Source: Stutzerimonas nosocomialis
GTDB lineage: Bacteria; Pseudomonadota; Gammaproteobacteria; Pseudomonadales; Pseudomonadaceae
Assembly (NCBI RefSeq): GCF_005876855.1
Contig: NZ_QLAE01000038.1
Coordinates: forward strand, 1 to 47,621
DNA length: 47,621 bases
Reading direction: 5' to 3'
Part shown: positions 8,629 to 16,855 of the stretch, piece after piece
Layout of the letters: every line of letters starts with the position of its first letter
How positions within the stretch are numbered: the stretch's first letter is position 1
Position numbers and translations under genes: made by a program
The notes under the pieces: model-generated
Database searches by the model: none
Seen by the model: the letters and a program-made list of their open reading frames with translations, nothing else
Told to the model about the DNA's origin: nothing

Positions 8629-9630
8629 ATGACACAGACCAATCGCCAGTTCCTGCTCGCCCAGCGCCCGGTAGGCGCACCCACCCGCGAAACCTTCCGC
8701 TTCGCCGAGACGCCGCTCGCCGAACCGGGGCACAACCAGATTCTGGTGAAGGTCGAGTACCTGTCGCTGGACCCGGCGATGCGCGGCTGGATGAACGATG
8801 CCAAGTCCTACATCGCCCCGGTCGGCCTGGGCGAGGTGATGCGCGCGCTCGGCGTCGGCAAGGTCGTCGCCTCCAGGCACCCGGGCTTTGCCGAAGGGGA
8901 TTACGTCAACGGGGCGCTGGGCATCCAGGACTATTACCTGGGCGAGCCCAAGGGCTTCTACAAGGTCGATCCGGCCCAGGCGCCGTTGCCGCGGTACCTG
9001 TCGGCACTGGGCATGACCGGCATGACCGCCTACTTCGCCCTGCTCGCGGTGGGCCAGCCCCAGCCCGGCGAGACCGTGGTGCTCTCCGGAGCGGCCGGCG
9101 CGGTGGGCAGCGTGGCCGGACAGATCGCCCGGATCAAGGGCTGCCGCGTCGTGGGCATCGCCGGCGGTGCGGACAAGTGCCGCTTCCTCACCGACGAACT
9201 CGGCTTCGATGGCGCCATCGACTACAAGAACGAGGACCTTCACGCCGCCCTCAAGCGCGAGTGCCCCAAAGGCGTCGACGTCTATTTCGACAACGTCGGC
9301 GGCGACATCCTCGACGCGGTGCTGACCCGCATCAACGTCAAGGCGCGGGTGGTGCTATGCGGCGCCATCAGCCAGTACAACAACAAGGAAGCGGTCAAGG
9401 GACCGTCCAACTACCTCTCGCTGCTGGTCAACCGCGCCAGGATGGAGGGCATGGTGGTGACGGACTACCTGTCACGCTACCCCGAGGCGATGCGCGACAT
9501 GGCCGGCTGGCTCGCCAGTGGCGAGCTCAAGAGCAAGGAAGACATCGTCGAAGGGCTGGAGACCTTTCCCGAGACGCTGATGAAGCTCTTTACCGGCGGC
9601 AACTTCGGCAAGCTCGTCCTCAAGGTCTGA
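8629..9630 (+). CDS. NADP-dependent oxidoreductase, zinc-free MDR superfamily (CurA/leukotriene B4 dehydrogenase-like)
   Basis: A 333-residue medium-chain reductase that lacks zinc ligands and resembles E. coli CurA (YncB) and prostaglandin/2-alkenal reductases, which reduce enones with NADPH. Recognisable parts are the LSLDPAMRGWM segment near residue 45, the GMTGMTAYFALL hinge near 130, the AGAVGSVAGQIA Rossmann loop near 153-165, KGVDVYFDNVGG near 220, and the C-terminal GGNFGKLVLKV. It starts with ATG 8629 after a GAGG. The divergent SDR suggests shared detoxification or carbonyl metabolism, but no substrate can be named. Confidence 0.88.
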   Translation: MTQTNRQFLLAQRPVGAPTRETFRFAETPLAEPGHNQILVKVEYLSLDPAMRGWMNDAKSYIAPVGLGEVMRALGVGKVVASRHPGFAEGDYVNGALGIQDYYLGEPKGFYKVDPAQAPLPRYLSALGMTGMTAYFALLAVGQPQPGETVVLSGAAGAVGSVAGQIARIKGCRVVGIAGGADKCRFLTDELGFDGAIDYKNEDLHAALKRECPKGVDVYFDNVGGDILDAVLTRINVKARVVLCGAISQYNNKEAVKGPSNYLSLLVNRARMEGMVVTDYLSRYPEAMRDMAGWLASGELKSKEDIVEGLETFPETLMKLFTGGNFGKLVLKV

Positions 9631-9638
9631 GCCGGCGA

Positions 9639-9653
9639 GGTCCGGCTCGGACC
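9639..9653. terminator. Possible hairpin between convergent genes
   Basis: GGTCCG-GCT-CGGACC is a perfect six-base-pair hairpin in the 30-base space between the oxidoreductase and pyrF 3' ends. There is no T tract on either strand, so it is at best a weak bidirectional terminator. Confidence 0.3.
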
Positions 9654-9660
9654 GGGACGG

Positions 9661-10356
9661 TCAGCCCAGTTCGGCCAGCACCTGCGCCAGCGCACCCGCC
9701 GGATCGGCGGCCTGGCTGATCGGGCGACCGATCACCAGGAAGTCGGAGCCTGCCGCCATGGCCTGGGCGGGAGTGAGGATGCGCCGCTGATCGTCGGCGG
9801 CGCTGCCGGACGGACGAATGCCCGGCGTCACCAATTGCAGACCGGGCGACTGGGCCTTCAGGGCCGTGGCTTCCTGGGCCGAGCACACCAGGCCGTCGAG
9901 TCCGGCGCGTTCGGCCAGCGCGGCCAGGCGCAGCACCTGCTGGCGGGGATCGATGTCGAGCCCCAGGTCGGCGAGGTCGGCCTGCTCCATGCTGGTCAGG
10001 ACGGTCACGCCGATCAGCAGCGGCCGGGCGCCACCGGACTGCTCCAGCACCTCGCGGCAGGCCTGCATCATCCGCAGGCCACCGGAACAGTGCACGTTGA
10101 CCATCCACACGCCCAGCTCCGCCGCCGCCTTGACCGCCATCGCCGTGGTGTTGGGAATGTCGTGGAATTTCAGATCCAGGAACACGTCGAAACCCTTGGC
10201 CTGGAGGTCTTCGACGATCGACGGACCGCACCGGGTGAAGAGTTCCTTGCCGACCTTGACGCGGCAGGCTGACGGGTCAAGCCGGCCAGCCAGTGCCAGT
10301 GCGGCATCACGGGTCGGAAAATCGAGCGCGACGATGATGGGGGTCTGGCAGGACAT
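9661..10356 (-). CDS. pyrF: Orotidine 5'-phosphate decarboxylase
   Basis: PyrF (231 residues) catalyses the last step of de novo UMP synthesis, decarboxylating OMP. The TIM-barrel motifs are clear: IIVALDFPT at residues 7-15 and the catalytic [10 protein letters not shown] near 60-69, carrying the Asp-x-Lys-x-x-Asp active site. VTVLTS, VTPGIRP and the phosphate-binding VIGRPI near 212 follow. The frame is open further upstream, but ATG 10356 is preceded by GAGGAG and gives the family length. Confidence 0.97.
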   Translation of the reverse strand: MSCQTPIIVALDFPTRDAALALAGRLDPSACRVKVGKELFTRCGPSIVEDLQAKGFDVFLDLKFHDIPNTTAMAVKAAAELGVWMVNVHCSGGLRMMQACREVLEQSGGARPLLIGVTVLTSMEQADLADLGLDIDPRQQVLRLAALAERAGLDGLVCSAQEATALKAQSPGLQLVTPGIRPSGSAADDQRRILTPAQAMAAGSDFLVIGRPISQAADPAGALAQVLAELG

Positions 10357-10511
10357 GGCGGCTCCTCGGCTAAAATTCGGCGCGCATTGTCGCAGAAAAA
10401 CCATCGGCGCGACGAAAGCCGACAGCGCCTGTCGAACACAGTGACGGCGGCGTACACCGTTATCCTTTGCGGACCCGCCCCGCAACGGCTACCCAGTGAA
10501 AGGAGAACCCC

Positions 10512-10679
10512 ATGCCCTGGTACCTGTGGCTGCTGATCGCGATCGTGCTTGGCTCGATCGTGGGCAGCCTGATGATGCTGCTCAAGACCGCGCGCAAGAT
10601 TCCGCTGACCGAGGAACAGAAACAGCGCATCGCCCAGCGCAACGCGCAGGCCGACGCCGAAGACGCCCGATATCGCTGA
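10512..10679 (+). CDS. DUF2897 family single-pass membrane miniprotein
   Basis: A 55-residue protein: one transmembrane helix at residues 3-24 (MPWYLWLLIAIVLGSIVG onward), followed by a short charged cytoplasmic tail with the PLTEEQKQRIAQRNAQAD motif typical of the DUF2897 family of pseudomonads. An AGGAG lies seven bases before the ATG. Its function is unknown. It is divergent from pyrF and converges with the lipoprotein gene at 10686, leaving a six-base gap. Confidence 0.85.
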   Translation: MPWYLWLLIAIVLGSIVGSLMMLLKTARKIPLTEEQKQRIAQRNAQADAEDARYR

Positions 10680-10685
10680 TCCAGC

Positions 10686-11270
10686 TCAGCGCCTGATTTC
10701 GAACTGGATCTCGGCGCCGTCGAATCTGTCACTGTCTTCGTAGGTGCTGCCGGACAGCAGTCGCGCACTCATCTGGACCTGCCGGCGAGGCTCGGCGAAC
10801 AGCGAAGGCAGGACACGGCCGCTGTCGGTGATCTCCTCGACGAGGGCGAACTCTTCGACCCAGTCTTCGGGCAGGCTGAGGTCCAGCGGCGGCGTGGCGA
10901 GCTCGACCTCCTTCACCGCCTGCTTCACCGCCCGGGCCGGCTTGGCCGCGACCACCGGCGCATCGGCCTCGTTCGGCGGCGGCAAGTTGATCACCACGGC
11001 CGGCGGCTTGTCGGCCTGCAGATCGGGCAGCGACGGCGATTCGATCTCGATCGCCGGCGGCATCGAAGTGGGCGCCGTTTCGCCTGCCGGATCGGCGGGC
11101 GCCGACGGCGCGGGCTGGGCCTCCGACTCCGCCTCGACAGGTTCCGAGGCACGGCCCGCAGGCGGCTGCGATGCCGCGTCGGAAACCGCGTCCCGGGGCA
11201 TCGGCTTATTGCCGTCGTCACAGCCGACGAGCGTTGATGCGAGCAGCAGAAAAACGATCCAGGGCTTCAT
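10686..11270 (-). CDS. Proline/alanine-rich lipoprotein of unknown function
   Basis: I do not recognise this 194-residue protein. It starts MKPWIVFLLLASTLVGCDDG, a signal peptide ending in the lipobox LVGC with the lipidated Cys at position 17. The next two residues are Asp, which by the E. coli Lol rule would favour inner-membrane retention. Residues 20-100 are low-complexity (Pro, Ala, Glu, Ser), likely an extended periplasmic linker. The C-terminal 80 residues (from ELATPPLDLSLPEDWVEEF) are more ordered and end SDRFDGAEIQFEIRR. The longer upstream frame is not protein-like and overlaps the MocR gene. Confidence 0.75.
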   Translation of the reverse strand: MKPWIVFLLLASTLVGCDDGNKPMPRDAVSDAASQPPAGRASEPVEAESEAQPAPSAPADPAGETAPTSMPPAIEIESPSLPDLQADKPPAVVINLPPPNEADAPVVAAKPARAVKQAVKEVELATPPLDLSLPEDWVEEFALVEEITDSGRVLPSLFAEPRRQVQMSARLLSGSTYEDSDRFDGAEIQFEIRR

Positions 11271-11317
11271 GTTCAGCCTCTCCAGACACCCACCTCGGTT
11301 GGACCACGAAATTTCCG

Positions 11318-12748
11318 CTATTGCGCCTGCTCGCACAGCTGCCCGGCGAGCGCGCCGAGGGTTCGCACCGCCTGCTCCACGTTGCGCCCCCAGGGCAGCG
11401 CACAATTGAGCCTCACGCAGTGGTTGAACTGCTCGGTGTTGCTGAAGATCAGCCCCGGCGCGATGCTGATGCCCTGCTGCAACGCCTTGGCGTGAAGCTC
11501 CTTGGTGTTGACCTTCACCGGCAGACTCACCCACAGGATGAAACCGCCGATCGGCCGGGTCATCTGGGTCCCTTCCGGGAAATAACGCTGAACGGCCAGC
11601 TGGAAGGCGCTGAGGTTCTTGCGGTACTCCTGACGGATATAGCGCAGATGGCGGTCATAACCACCGTTTTCCAGATAGGCGGCGACTCCCATCTGGGTCA
11701 CGCTGCAGGCCGAGTGGGTACTGAAGGTCTGCATCCGCTGGATTTCTTCCTGATGCTTGCCGGCGATCATCCAGCCGATGCGCACGCCCGGCGAAAGCGT
11801 CTTGGAGAAGCTCGAGCAATAGATGACCCGATCCTGACGATCGTTGGCCTTCAGCGCCTTCGACAGGCCCTGCTCGAACATCAGCTCGCCATAGATATCG
11901 TCTTCGATGATCTGGATGTTGAAGGTTTCGGCCAGCGTCAGCAGCTGCCGTTGGCGCATGTCGGGAATGCAGCCTCCCAGGGGGTTGCTCAGTCGCGCCG
12001 TCAACACCAGCGTCTTGATCGGCCATTGACTGGCCGCCAGCTGCAACGCTTCGAGGCTGATGCCGGTGGCCGGGTCGCTGGGGATTTCGATGACCTTCAG
12101 CCCCAGCAGGTCGGCCAGTTGCAGGAGCCCGTAATAGGTCGGCGACTCCGCGGCGATCAGGTCGCCCGGCTTGGTCAGGACCCGCAGCGCCATCTGCAGG
12201 GCGTCCACGCAGCCGTGGGTGATGACGATGTCCGACGGGCTGACCACGACGCCCGCGTCGCGCATGCGAATCGCGACCTGGCGCCGCAGCGGCTCATAGC
12301 CGGGGCTGAACATGTAGGCGAAGACTTCCGCGCTCTGGAAGCGGGTGACCTTGGCGAGCTGCTGGTGCAGCGCCCGTACGGGCAGGTAGTCGACATGGGG
12401 GACCGCCGCACCGAGCGGGATCACGCCTTCGCGTCGCGCCTCGCGCAACACCTGGTGGATGATGCTGCTGCGAGTCACCAGCGTCGGCTTCTCGACCCGC
12501 GCGATATCGGGGGTCGGTGCGGTCAGCGCGGGCGTCTGATGGACGTAGAAGCCCGATTGCGGACGGGCGCGGATCAGCCCCTGATCCTCCAGATTGGCAT
12601 AGGCCTGGAGCACGGTGGCGTGGCTGACGTTGAGCTGGACGCTCATCTTGCGCACCGACGGCACGCGCTCGCCGGGACGGTAGACGCCGCGGCGGATGTC
12701 TTCGGCAAGCTGGTGCGCGATACGCTGATAAAGCAACAGATTGGTCAT
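11318..12748 (-). CDS. MocR-type transcriptional regulator (GntR HTH fused to PLP aminotransferase fold)
   Basis: A 476-residue MocR/PdxR-class regulator. Residues 1-70 form a GntR winged helix (PGERVPSVRKMS, VSHATVLQAYANLE, GLIRARPQSGFYV). After a linker, residues 110-470 form a fold-type I aminotransferase domain with the SNPLGG motif, EDDIYGEL, and the PLP-lysine segment SSFSKTLSPGVRIGWM. Such proteins use PLP or an amino-acid-PLP adduct as the effector rather than as a catalyst. It resembles the YdcR/PtsJ-like subgroup. Two direct repeats just upstream (12773-12820) are probable operators. The target gene set is not evident. Confidence 0.93.
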   Translation of the reverse strand: MTNLLLYQRIAHQLAEDIRRGVYRPGERVPSVRKMSVQLNVSHATVLQAYANLEDQGLIRARPQSGFYVHQTPALTAPTPDIARVEKPTLVTRSSIIHQVLREARREGVIPLGAAVPHVDYLPVRALHQQLAKVTRFQSAEVFAYMFSPGYEPLRRQVAIRMRDAGVVVSPSDIVITHGCVDALQMALRVLTKPGDLIAAESPTYYGLLQLADLLGLKVIEIPSDPATGISLEALQLAASQWPIKTLVLTARLSNPLGGCIPDMRQRQLLTLAETFNIQIIEDDIYGELMFEQGLSKALKANDRQDRVIYCSSFSKTLSPGVRIGWMIAGKHQEEIQRMQTFSTHSACSVTQMGVAAYLENGGYDRHLRYIRQEYRKNLSAFQLAVQRYFPEGTQMTRPIGGFILWVSLPVKVNTKELHAKALQQGISIAPGLIFSNTEQFNHCVRLNCALPWGRNVEQAVRTLGALAGQLCEQAQ

Positions 12749-12772
12749 TTCGCCGGCGCCTCCGCTAACTGA

Positions 12773-12820
12773 ACCATAACAGTAGCTCAGCGGAGCGGCC
12801 TTTCACCATAACAGTTACTC
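12773..12820 (-). promoter_or_regulatory. Direct-repeat operator candidate upstream of the MocR gene
   Basis: The plus strand has ACCATAACAGTAGCTC at 12773-12788 and ACCATAACAGTTACTC at 12805-12820. These are two 16-base direct repeats differing at two positions, starting 32 bases apart, about three helical turns. On the transcribed strand both read ACTGTTATGGT or GCTACTGTTATGGT. MocR regulators typically bind as dimers to spaced direct repeats and autoregulate, so this position 25-72 bases before the MocR start fits an autoregulatory operator. Confidence 0.7.
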
Positions 12821-12860
12821 GCAGAGTGCGCGAAACAGTCGCGCCAAGGCGCTCGGCCCG

Positions 12861-13664
12861 TTACCGGGGAGGCGCTATCCGCCCCTGGTCGTCGGAGAAC
12901 AGGATCTCGACGCGACGGTTCTGCGCACGCCCCTGCGCCGACGCATTCTCGGCGACGGGAAAGCGCTCGCCATAGGCCACGACCTCGATCCGCCGCGCCT
13001 CGATGCCCAGGTCGACCAGCAGGTCGCCGACGGCCTGCGCACGCGCTTTCGACAGCGCCAGGTTCTGCTCGGCCGGGCCGAGGCTGTCGCTGTAGCCCTC
13101 GATCCTCACGTTGCGCCGCTGGTTGATCTGAAGAAACTGCGCCAGCTTGAACAGCGTGCGGTTGGCCGATGGGCTCAGGGTCGCGCTGGCCGTCTCGAAC
13201 AGCACGTCGCCAAGCGTCATCACCAGCCCGCGATCGGTCTCGCTGGCGGCCAGGCTCATCATCTGGTCTTCGATCCAGCGATTCTCCTGCTGCGAACTGA
13301 GCATTCTGCCCTCGCGCAAGGCAAGGCGCAGGCGGTCACGCTCACGCTCGAGCAGGACGATGCGCTGCTGCGCCTTGTCCAGCTCGCTGTGCTGGGTCGC
13401 GATATCGCTGTAGCGCTGGCTGAGATAGGCGTAATGGGCGACGTCCTCGCCGCTGCCCAGGTAGCTGGAAAACCGCTCGGCACGCGCCAGTGTCTCGCCG
13501 GCACGAACGACATCCTTGGGCGCGCTGCGCAGCACGTCCGGGTCGGCCTTGACCCGCGCGTAGGCGGCCGCCGCCTCATCCAGCGCAGGGCCGGACGACG
13601 AACTGGCGCAGCCGCCGAGCGCAACGCCGATGAACACCAGCCAAGCGCATCCGAAGCCCTTCAT
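12861..13664 (-). CDS. OmpA-family lipoprotein with N-terminal DUF4398 region
   Basis: A 267-residue outer-membrane lipoprotein. The signal peptide ends in lipobox LGGC (Cys19, followed by Ala-Ser, compatible with outer-membrane sorting). Residues 25-130 are a helical DUF4398-like, coiled-coil region. Residues 146-257 form an OmpA/MotB peptidoglycan-binding domain with GYSDSLGPAEQNLALSKARA and GRAQNRRVEI, the latter carrying the conserved Arg. It should tether the outer membrane to peptidoglycan. Its start overlaps the end of the DUF4398 gene by four bases, and it is the last gene of the envelope module. Confidence 0.92.
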   Translation of the reverse strand: MKGFGCAWLVFIGVALGGCASSSSGPALDEAAAAYARVKADPDVLRSAPKDVVRAGETLARAERFSSYLGSGEDVAHYAYLSQRYSDIATQHSELDKAQQRIVLLERERDRLRLALREGRMLSSQQENRWIEDQMMSLAASETDRGLVMTLGDVLFETASATLSPSANRTLFKLAQFLQINQRRNVRIEGYSDSLGPAEQNLALSKARAQAVGDLLVDLGIEARRIEVVAYGERFPVAENASAQGRAQNRRVEILFSDDQGRIAPPR

Positions 13665-14014
13665 TGCAGTGCTCCCAGCTGCTGACGCAGCCGACCGATG
13701 CGCGCGGTCAGCTCAGCCAGCTGCTCCTCGCTGCGGCGATTGAGGGCACGCGCCTCGGCCAGGCGGGCATCCAGCTCGGCCTGCTCGGCCAGCAACCGCG
13801 CCGCACGGTTGTCGCCGCGCGCCATGGCCGCGCGGGCCTCGACGAGCTTGGCTTCGGCCAGCGGCAACTCGGCCAGCGCTTCGTCGGCTCCGACGGCACG
13901 CGCCTGCGCCACGGCCTGCTCGGAGAGACGAAGCTGCTCGCTGGGGACCGGATCGCTGGCGCAACCGGCGAGCAGCAGCGCCGATAGCAGGAGGCAGGGA
14001 AAGGAGGGATTCAC
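13661..14014 (-). CDS. DUF4398 lipoprotein
   Basis: A 117-residue lipoprotein with lipobox LAGC (Cys18, then Ala-Ser). The mature part is almost wholly Ala/Glu/Leu/Arg-rich helix, consistent with a coiled coil, and matches the DUF4398 family, often found next to DUF4398-OmpA proteins. It probably pairs with the homologous N-terminal region of its downstream neighbour, with which it overlaps by four bases. Function unknown. Confidence 0.85.
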   Translation of the reverse strand: MNPSFPCLLLSALLLAGCASDPVPSEQLRLSEQAVAQARAVGADEALAELPLAEAKLVEARAAMARGDNRAARLLAEQAELDARLAEARALNRRSEEQLAELTARIGRLRQQLGALQ

Positions 14015-14027
14015 GGCGATATTCTTC

Positions 14028-14849
14028 CTAGTCTTGTCCTGTACTGGCAGGCGCCAACTGCTGGCTCTTCCAGAGATCGATGTTTTTCATTAACAGCGCA
14101 TGCGGCACACCGGCGGCGCGCAGCTGCGTCATTTTCAGGGCCAGCTGCCCGCGCAGCCAAGCATCGTTACAAGCCGAGTCATGGGACACCGCCAGATGCA
14201 GGCCCTGGCTCAGCACCGGTGGATCGAGGGGCTGCAGATCGTCGAGCAGCCCCAGGGTGTCGGCCTGAACGATGGCCGAGTAGCGCTCGTGCAGCACGTA
14301 GTCGCTCTCCCCCACCAGGACGCTCTGCAGCGCCTGCGTCAGATTGGACGCGGACTGCAAGCGCAGGCTGTCCCGGACGAAGGCATCGAACTCGCTGCCG
14401 AAGCGGGCGCTCGACACGTAGGCGCCGGCCCGGCCGACCAGGTCCTCGCGAGTGCCGTAGAACCAGACATGATCCCGGCGCACCCAGGGCAGCGTTTCCA
14501 GCTCGGCGACCGCCGGGTGGACGAAGTCCAGCTCCTGGAGCCGCTCGATGGTGAGCGGCGCGCCGGCGAGAATGTCGACCCTGCCGCTGCGAACCTCGTC
14601 GAGCGCCTTGTCCGCATCGCCGGTGTAGAGGATCTCCAGTTTCAGGTCGATCGCATCGGTGATCTGCCGGAGCAGGTCCGCATTGGCGCCGATCAACCGC
14701 TCCGGGTGCTGCGGGTCACGCCAGAGAAACGGCGGGTTGTCGGCAGCGCCGGTAGCAATCACCCGATCGCATTTGCCCGCCGCGCTCGCCAGCCCCGTCA
14801 CGCTGAGCATGACGAGGAGCAGTGCCGGTTTGAGCCTGGGAAACCCCAT
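14028..14849 (-). CDS. Periplasmic solute-binding protein (SBP_bac_3-like)
   Basis: A 273-residue protein with a cleavable signal peptide (cut probably after GLASA near residue 23) and a bacterial extracellular solute-binding family 3 fold. NPPFLWRD near residue 38, ANADLLRQI near 55 and GRVDILAGAPLT near 92 form lobe 1, and a second lobe follows. Two Cys (about 27 and in HDSACNDAW near 228) could form a disulfide. No ABC permease or ATPase gene is nearby; instead it heads a three-gene unit with two envelope lipoproteins 13 bases downstream. This suggests sensing or a structural role rather than uptake, but that is inference. Confidence 0.88.
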   Translation of the reverse strand: MGFPRLKPALLLVMLSVTGLASAAGKCDRVIATGAADNPPFLWRDPQHPERLIGANADLLRQITDAIDLKLEILYTGDADKALDEVRSGRVDILAGAPLTIERLQELDFVHPAVAELETLPWVRRDHVWFYGTREDLVGRAGAYVSSARFGSEFDAFVRDSLRLQSASNLTQALQSVLVGESDYVLHERYSAIVQADTLGLLDDLQPLDPPVLSQGLHLAVSHDSACNDAWLRGQLALKMTQLRAAGVPHALLMKNIDLWKSQQLAPASTGQD

Positions 14850-14917
14850 GAATACCTCTTGGCCTGTAGGACGATGCGGCGAATCTTACCATTGGCAGGC
14901 ACGATCGCTCGCCCATG

Positions 14918-14946
14918 AAAAAACCCGCTCCTGGGAGCGGGTTTTT
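14918..14946. terminator. Bidirectional intrinsic terminator after etfA
   Basis: AAAACCCGCTCC-TG-GGAGCGGGTTTT forms a stem of at least nine base pairs with a T run on both strands. It ends the etfBA transcript (minus strand) and separates it from the downstream solute-binding-protein unit. Confidence 0.93.
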
Positions 14947-14963
14947 CGTCACGCACCGGTCGA

Positions 14964-15893
14964 TCAGACCAGGCGTTCGAGTTCCGGAACGATTTCGAAC
15001 AGATCGCCCACCAGGCCGTAGTCGGCCACCTGGAAGATCGGCGCTTCCTCGTCCTTGTTGATCGCGACGATCACCTTGGAGTCCTTCATGCCCGCCAGGT
15101 GCTGGATCGCACCGGAGATGCCGACCGCGATGTACAGCTGCGGTGCGACGATCTTGCCGGTCTGGCCGACCTGCATGTCGTTCGGCACGAAGCCGGCGTC
15201 GACGGCAGCGCGCGAGGCACCGACGGCTGCGCCAAGCTTGTCGGCCAGCGAGTACAGGTACTTGAAGTTGTCACCGTTCTGCATGCCACGACCGCCGGAA
15301 ACCACGATCTTGGCGCCAGCCAGTTCGGGACGGTCGGACTTGGCCAGTTCTTCACCGACGAAGGCCGACTTGCCGGCATCGCCCGGGCCTGTGATCTGCT
15401 CGATGGCAGCCGAGCCGCCTTCGGCGTTCACCGCATCGAAACCGGTCGTACGCACGGTGATGACCTTGACCGGAGCGCTGGACTGCACGGTGGCGATGGC
15501 ATTGCCGGCATAGATCGGACGCTTGAAGGTGTCCGGGCTCTCGACCGCGATGATCTCGGAGATCTGGTCGACGTCCAGCTGGGCGGCGACGCGGGGCAGG
15601 AAGTTCTTGCCGTTGGTGGTGGCAGCCGCCAGGACATGGCTGTACTGCTTGGCCAGGTCGGCAACCAGCGGGGCGACGTTTTCCGGCAGCTGGTTGGCAT
15701 AGGCCGCATCGTCGGCGACCAGCACCTTGGACACGCCTTCGATCTTGGCAGCCGCTTCGCCGATGGCCGCGCAACCGGCGCCGGCTACCAGCACGTGGAT
15801 GTCACCGCCAATGGCCTTGGCTGCCGCGACGGTGTTCAGGGTCGCAGCCGCCAGGACCGCATTGTTGTGTTCAGCGATAACCAGGATAGTCAT
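14964..15893 (-). CDS. etfA: Electron transfer flavoprotein alpha subunit
   Basis: EtfA (309 residues) with EtfB forms the soluble heterodimer that takes electrons from acyl-CoA and other dehydrogenases and passes them to ETF-ubiquinone oxidoreductase. The N-terminal domain begins [14 protein letters not shown]. The FAD-binding C-terminal domain carries the family signature [12 protein letters not shown], then [28 protein letters not shown] around residue 240-265, here described rather than quoted in full. It starts directly after the etfB stop codon and is followed by a strong terminator. Confidence 0.97.
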   Translation of the reverse strand: MTILVIAEHNNAVLAAATLNTVAAAKAIGGDIHVLVAGAGCAAIGEAAAKIEGVSKVLVADDAAYANQLPENVAPLVADLAKQYSHVLAAATTNGKNFLPRVAAQLDVDQISEIIAVESPDTFKRPIYAGNAIATVQSSAPVKVITVRTTGFDAVNAEGGSAAIEQITGPGDAGKSAFVGEELAKSDRPELAGAKIVVSGGRGMQNGDNFKYLYSLADKLGAAVGASRAAVDAGFVPNDMQVGQTGKIVAPQLYIAVGISGAIQHLAGMKDSKVIVAINKDEEAPIFQVADYGLVGDLFEIVPELERLV

Positions 15894-16643
15894 TTAGATT
15901 ACCTTCGCCTCGTTCTTCAGTTTCTCGACCAGTTCGGCGACCGACTTGACCTTGATGCCTGCGCTGCGGGCCGCAGGCGCTTCGACCTTGAGAGTCTTGA
16001 GGGTGGAGCTGGTGGCCACGCCGAGCGCATCGGGCGTCACCACTTCCAGCGGCTTCTTCTTGGCCTTCATGATGTTGGGCAGCGAAGCGTAGCGCGGCTC
16101 GTTCAGACGCAGGTCGGTGGTCACGATCGCCGGCAGGTTCAGTGCGACGGTCTGCAGACCGCCATCGATCTCGCGGGTCACGTTGACCTTGTCGCCCGAT
16201 ACTTCGACCTTCGAGGCGAAGGTGCCCTGGGCGTAGCCGGTCAGGGCGCCGAGCATCTGGCCGGTCTGGTTGTTGTCGCTGTCGATGGCCTGCTTGCCGA
16301 GGATGACCAGCTGAGGCTGCTCCTTGTCGACGACGGCCTTGAGCAGCTTGGCCACGGCCAGGGAGTTCAGCTCGTCAGCGGACTCGACCAGCACGGCACG
16401 ATCGGCGCCCAGCGCGAGGGCGGTACGCAGCTGCTCCTGGGCAGCGGTCGGGCCAATGGAGACAACGACGATTTCGCTGGCGACGCCCTTCTCTTTCAGA
16501 CGCACGGCTTCTTCCACGGCGATTTCGCAGAAGGGGTTCATCGACATCTTGACGTTGGCGAGGTCGACGCCCGAGTTGTCCGCCTTGACGCGGACCTTGA
16601 CGTTGTAATCGACCACTCGTTTGACAGCTACAAGAACCTTCAT
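15894..16643 (-). CDS. etfB: Electron transfer flavoprotein beta subunit
   Basis: EtfB (249 residues) is the AMP-binding small subunit of ETF. It begins [20 protein letters not shown] and contains [18 protein letters not shown] near residue 36 and [16 protein letters not shown] near 120, both conserved. ATG 16643 is chosen over an upstream in-frame ATG because GAGGA lies just before it and the N-terminus matches the family. etfA follows without a gap. Transcription comes from a promoter abutting the PsrA-type operator in the divergent intergenic region. Confidence 0.97.
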   Translation of the reverse strand: MKVLVAVKRVVDYNVKVRVKADNSGVDLANVKMSMNPFCEIAVEEAVRLKEKGVASEIVVVSIGPTAAQEQLRTALALGADRAVLVESADELNSLAVAKLLKAVVDKEQPQLVILGKQAIDSDNNQTGQMLGALTGYAQGTFASKVEVSGDKVNVTREIDGGLQTVALNLPAIVTTDLRLNEPRYASLPNIMKAKKKPLEVVTPDALGVATSSTLKTLKVEAPAARSAGIKVKSVAELVEKLKNEAKVI

Positions 16644-16815
16644 GGATTCCTCGTTACTCTCCGGTGAATTGAATTCCGCCGAGGCGAACCGGGCCCTGCA
16701 TGGCACCCCAAACTGTGGCCAGCACCGTCTGCGCGCGCAAAACCGCTCGTATCTTGACGGCTGCCTATAGAGGGGTCAACAACGCAAATACCCCGTCATA
16801 AACCACAGATCCTAG

Positions 16816-16843
16816 ATTCTATCAGGCTTCCAGCAAATTCAAA
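16816..16843 (-). promoter_or_regulatory. Putative sigma-70 promoter for etfBA
   Basis: On the minus strand, TTTGAA (16838-16843), 16 bases, then TAGAAT (16816-16821) is a plausible -35/-10 pair pointing to etfB, with a leader of about 165 nt. The -35 overlaps the left edge of the PsrA-type palindrome, which would allow repression. Confidence 0.5.
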
Positions 16844-16854
16844 CAAACGTTTGT
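16840..16854. promoter_or_regulatory. PsrA-type operator in the etf divergent region
   Basis: The sequence CAAACAAACGTTTGT fits the PsrA box of pseudomonads, CAAAC-N(2-4)-GTTTG, and contains the perfect 12-base palindrome ACAAACGTTTGT (16843-16854). PsrA is a TetR-family regulator released by long-chain fatty acids that, in P. aeruginosa, controls fad genes and the etf genes. The site sits between the two divergent promoters. Confidence 0.8.
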
Positions 16855-16855
16855 A

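Noticed and set aside
15099-16667. 522-codon plus-strand open frame opposite etfA/etfB
   Set aside because: Spans two well-identified genes in antisense, with no motif.
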